Positions 61,929-64,000 of a DNA stretch of 64,000 nt are shown here, one piece after another. This DNA comes from Prosthecobacter sp. (GTDB taxonomy: Bacteria; Verrucomicrobiota; Verrucomicrobiia; Verrucomicrobiales; Verrucomicrobiaceae), in assembly GCA_019186985.1 (NCBI GenBank), contig JABARQ010000001.1, positions 99,850-163,849 of the forward strand. Direction: 5' to 3'. A model generated the notes under the pieces. It was not told where the DNA came from and did not search any database. It saw nothing but the letters and a program-made list of their open reading frames with translations. Positions within the stretch are counted from its first letter, which is position 1; the number at the start of each line of letters is the position of its first letter. The translations under genes were made by a program, and so were the position numbers.

Positions 61929-63083
61929 TTAGATGACCGGCCCGGGCACGTCTTTCCACTTGGCGTGGAACTCCTTGTAAATGATCGGGCTGATCTCGCT
62001 CGGTTTGATTTCGCTGCGGCCGCCCCAGAACACGTTGGTGTACTCCAGGGGGATGCCTTCGTCGGCCAGATGCTTGTCGATGGCCGTCTTGTGGGCCAGC
62101 ACGGTCTCCTTGTCGGTGCCGTGGATGACGCCCATGATGTTGACGTTGGCGAAGCGTTCACCGCCTTCACGCCAGTAGCAGTGGGTCATGATGGGATGGC
62201 GGCCGACTTCGCCGCCGGCACGTTCCTCCATGCCCTTGGGCACCTTCCAGTGGAAGAGGGCATTGAAACGGGTGACACGGACGCCCGAGGCACTGGGCTT
62301 GACGTGCTCCAGAAAGGTGGAGAAGCGGCCGATGACGCCCTTTTGATCCAGGCGCCTGGCGACTTCACAGAACTTCTCCAGGCTGACTCCGGCATCTCGG
62401 GCGCGGCCAGCCCAGGGTTCAGGACCTATTTCTTCGCTGGCAAGGTCGCCCTTGAGGTGCAGCAGGACATTCCACTCCTCCTCGTCAAGGTCGGCGATGT
62501 TGGTGGTCATCATCTGGGCGGGTTCATCCGCCTTTTCACCAGGCTCCATAGACTTGCGGCGAACATGGCCGACACCGAGGGCGAAGATGCCGTGGGCCTG
62601 CATGGTGTAGTAATCCTCAGCGCCGATCAGCCGTTTCAGGACGTCGCAATGTTCGTTGATGTTCCTGTCCTGGGGCACCTTCAAGGTGGTCCAGAGGCGG
62701 AAGTCGCTGCCGCTGACCTCCCGGTCGGTGCTGCGCAGCACGACGTGGCCGCTGAAAGGATCCTGCTTGAACAGGAATTCGAAGGCGGCTTCGAGTTTGT
62801 CTGCGGGCACTTTCCAGGCCACCAGGGCGCCTTCGGCCAGCTTGTTGGCCAGCAGAGTCTGGCGGACGCGACGGATCACGCCCGCTTTCAGCATGGCGCG
62901 GATGCGCTCCACCACGGTGTCAAACGGCACTCCGCTCTCCTCGGCGATGAACTGGAAGGGGTGTTGGTGGAAGCCTTTCACACGGTCTTCGCTCACCGCC
63001 AGGATGCGTGCGTTGATTTCTTCAGTGTGTTCGGTGGGAATCGTGGCGTCAGGGGTCATGTGAAGGAAAGGGTCGGAGAGCAT
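61929..63083 (-). CDS. fused AhbA/AhbB-like siroheme decarboxylase (Lrp/AsnC family)
   Basis: A 384-residue protein made of two tandem AsnC-like modules (about residues 25-175 and 195-380), each with a winged-helix part (VPFDTVVERIRAMLKAGVIRRV; VSLEKFCEVARRLDQKGVIGRF) and a ferredoxin-like RAM part (LVAWKVPADKLE; NALFHWKVPKGMEE). This pairing is typical of AhbA-AhbB, which decarboxylate siroheme to didecarboxysiroheme in alternative haem synthesis; related NirD/L/G/H act in haem d1 synthesis. Starts at 63083 and 63059 are both possible. It could connect to the siroheme need of NirA (inference). Confidence 0.8.
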   Translation of the reverse strand: MLSDPFLHMTPDATIPTEHTEEINARILAVSEDRVKGFHQHPFQFIAEESGVPFDTVVERIRAMLKAGVIRRVRQTLLANKLAEGALVAWKVPADKLEAAFEFLFKQDPFSGHVVLRSTDREVSGSDFRLWTTLKVPQDRNINEHCDVLKRLIGAEDYYTMQAHGIFALGVGHVRRKSMEPGEKADEPAQMMTTNIADLDEEEWNVLLHLKGDLASEEIGPEPWAGRARDAGVSLEKFCEVARRLDQKGVIGRFSTFLEHVKPSASGVRVTRFNALFHWKVPKGMEERAGGEVGRHPIMTHCYWREGGERFANVNIMGVIHGTDKETVLAHKTAIDKHLADEGIPLEYTNVFWGGRSEIKPSEISPIIYKEFHAKWKDVPGPVI

Positions 63084-63297
63084 GGCGACCTAGGGGACGG
63101 CATGCGGGGGGCGACTCTTAGCGCTGCTGCCCGAAATGACAAGGAGGGGCTGGTGATGCGCAAGGAAGAGGGGCGGACGAACCAAGTCGCCGGCTTGACT
63201 CTTCCTGACGGGATTCGACAGCCTGAGCCTATGAAAAGGATCGCCCCTATTCTTCCCTGGATCTGGCTGTTCCCGAGCTAGACCACGATGATGTCGG
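63084..63297. other. intergenic region with short truncated ORF remnant
   Basis: A 214-bp stretch between the AhbA/B-like start and the RAYT element. A 16-codon open frame at 63231-63281 begins like a signal peptide (MKRIAPILPWIWLF) but stops at once. It may be the 5' remnant of a secreted-protein gene. No promoter is identified with confidence. Confidence 0.45.
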
Positions 63298-63353
63298 CCT
63301 TTTTCTCGATAAAGTATTACGATAAAGGGTCTGTCCCTTTATCGAGAAAAAGG
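63298..63353. repeat. nested palindrome upstream of RAYT transposase
   Basis: An outer perfect 17-bp inverted repeat (63298-63314 with 63337-63353; words TTTTTCTCGATAAAG and CTTTATCGAGAAAAA) overlaps an inner 10-bp stem, CGATAAAGGG-TCTGT-CCCTTTATCG (63320-63344). The two foldings exclude each other. The inner palindrome recurs at 63474-63498. Confidence 0.9.
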
Positions 63354-63625
63354 GGTTGCCAGTTCTGCCGTTTTGGTTACCTGGGTGCATGCGCCTCAGA
63401 CGCCTCAAGGCTCCCGCCAACTCCGCCTCCCCGGTCGCCTTTTACCATTGTGTCTCCAGGATCGTGAACAGTACGATAAAGGGTCTGTCCCTTTATCGAG
63501 AAAAAGGGGTTGCCAGTTCTGCCGTTTTGGTTACCTGGGTGCATGCGCCTCAGACGCCTCAAGGCTCCCGCCAACTCCGCCTCCCCGGTCGCCTTTTACC
63601 ATTGTGTCTCCAGGATCGTGAACAG
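63318..63625. repeat. exact 154-bp tandem duplication across the RAYT 5' end
   Basis: The unit at 63318-63471 is repeated without a visible change at 63472-63625. It contains the inner palindrome and the first 28 codons of the transposase. Because 154 is not a multiple of three, the upstream copy of the coding start (ATG at 63389) is out of frame with the intact gene and yields only a short chimeric frame. Confidence 0.95.
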
Positions 63626-64000
63626 GGACTTTGTCCTCGGCGACGCTGAAAAGGCCCAGTTCCTCGCCTTCATGCGCCTCTATGAGCGCTTCTGCGGGGT
63701 GCGCGTGGTGGCCTACTGCCTGATGTCCAACCACTTTCACCTGCTGGTGGGGGTGCCGAAACGGCCCGCCCCGGAGGCGATGCCCTCCAATGAGGAGCTC
63801 TCCGGCCTGGTGCGCGCCACGCTGGGCGACCTGGAGGCCACGACGCTGGAATGGGCGCTGGGGGAGGCGGCGAAGATCCGTGAACGCTACCTGAGGCGGA
63901 TGTGGGACATCTCGTTTTTCATGAAGTCGCTCAAGCAGCGCTTCACGCAGTGGTTCAACAAGGTGCACCGGCGCCGGGGGACGCTGTGGGAGGGGCGGTT
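63543..64000 (+). CDS. REP-associated tyrosine transposase (RAYT, Y1_Tnp family), partial
   Basis: A 3'-truncated gene (window edge) of at least 152 residues. It shows the Y1/RAYT pattern: early FYHCVSRIVNRDFVLGD, the HUH-type pair H64-x-H66 in YCLMSNHFHLLVGVP, and the helix MKSLKQRFTQWFNKVHRRRGTLWEGR near the end of the visible part. These enzymes nick and move REP palindromes. The position where many relatives have the catalytic tyrosine in this helix seems to be phenylalanine here. The gene is preceded by a palindrome copy at 63474 and by a duplicated 5' end. Confidence 0.9.
   Translation, partial: MRLRRLKAPANSASPVAFYHCVSRIVNRDFVLGDAEKAQFLAFMRLYERFCGVRVVAYCLMSNHFHLLVGVPKRPAPEAMPSNEELSGLVRATLGDLEATTLEWALGEAAKIRERYLRRMWDISFFMKSLKQRFTQWFNKVHRRRGTLWEGR

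Noticed and set aside
1..64000. tRNA or rRNA genes
   Set aside because: No cloverleaf or rRNA-like conserved stretch was recognised by reading; a dedicated scan was not possible.

Overview
The window is about 64 kb of high-GC bacterial chromosome, packed with genes on both strands. The gene content points to a Verrucomicrobiota member (Verrucomicrobiaceae-like). It has a Planctomycete-type cytochrome c domain fused to WD40 repeats and a giant coiled coil, a formylglycine sulfatase, a zinc-ribbon DUF2248-type peptidase, a TRAFAC-like GTPase operon with ExbB-type channel genes, four-helix-bundle genes embedded in short repeats, and a REP-associated transposase. That assignment is inferred from gene families; no rRNA or tRNA gene was seen.

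Positions 1-1642 hold small membrane, SOUL haem-binding and SRPBCC proteins. Positions 1702-20370 form a large nitrate assimilation locus, mostly on the minus strand: a molybdopterin nitrate reductase, a fused DmsB-DmsC iron-sulfur/membrane-anchor protein, NirA nitrite reductase, a CysJ-type flavoprotein, an outer-membrane porin, and a nitrate ABC transporter (two ATPases, NrtB, NrtA) with a second, signal-less NrtA-like protein. A divergent LysR regulator follows, with a perfect 7-1-7 palindrome just before its start. Four gene junctions of this locus contain repeat elements: arrays of a 171-bp unit at two places and ATGATTT-type inverted arms at two others. Two of the elements carry four-helix-bundle (S23/IVP-like) genes.

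Positions 20406-28156 carry a DUF6702 protein with an M1 peptidase, MetY, an O-antigen ligase-like protein, a secreted protein that overlaps it tail to tail, and a sulfatase. Positions 28346-39166 are the most striking part: seven co-directional genes encode a zinc-ribbon GTPase with an N-terminal FHA-like segment and a GYF_2 domain, a GAP1-N-like membrane protein, a large coiled-coil membrane protein, a GYF_2/DUF4190 protein, a MotA/TolQ/ExbB channel protein, and two single-pass proteins with an aspartate at the start of their membrane helix. This looks like a GTPase-controlled ion-driven membrane machine, possibly for signalling or defence.

Positions 39199-49000 are mixed housekeeping genes (threonine aldolase, MauE/DoxX, an APH-type kinase, a GGQ release-factor homologue, DciA, DUF2868, HemB, a sugar isomerase-like TIM barrel, cardiolipin synthase). 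Positions 49040-59638 hold the cytochrome/WD40/coiled-coil protein, an outer-membrane barrel, and a glycosyltransferase-toroid/GH130/Zn-peptidase gene set. The rest contains an AraC regulator, RsfS with a histone-like tail, a hypothetical protein, a fused AhbA/AhbB-like protein, and a RAYT transposase with a duplicated 5' end, cut off by the window edge.
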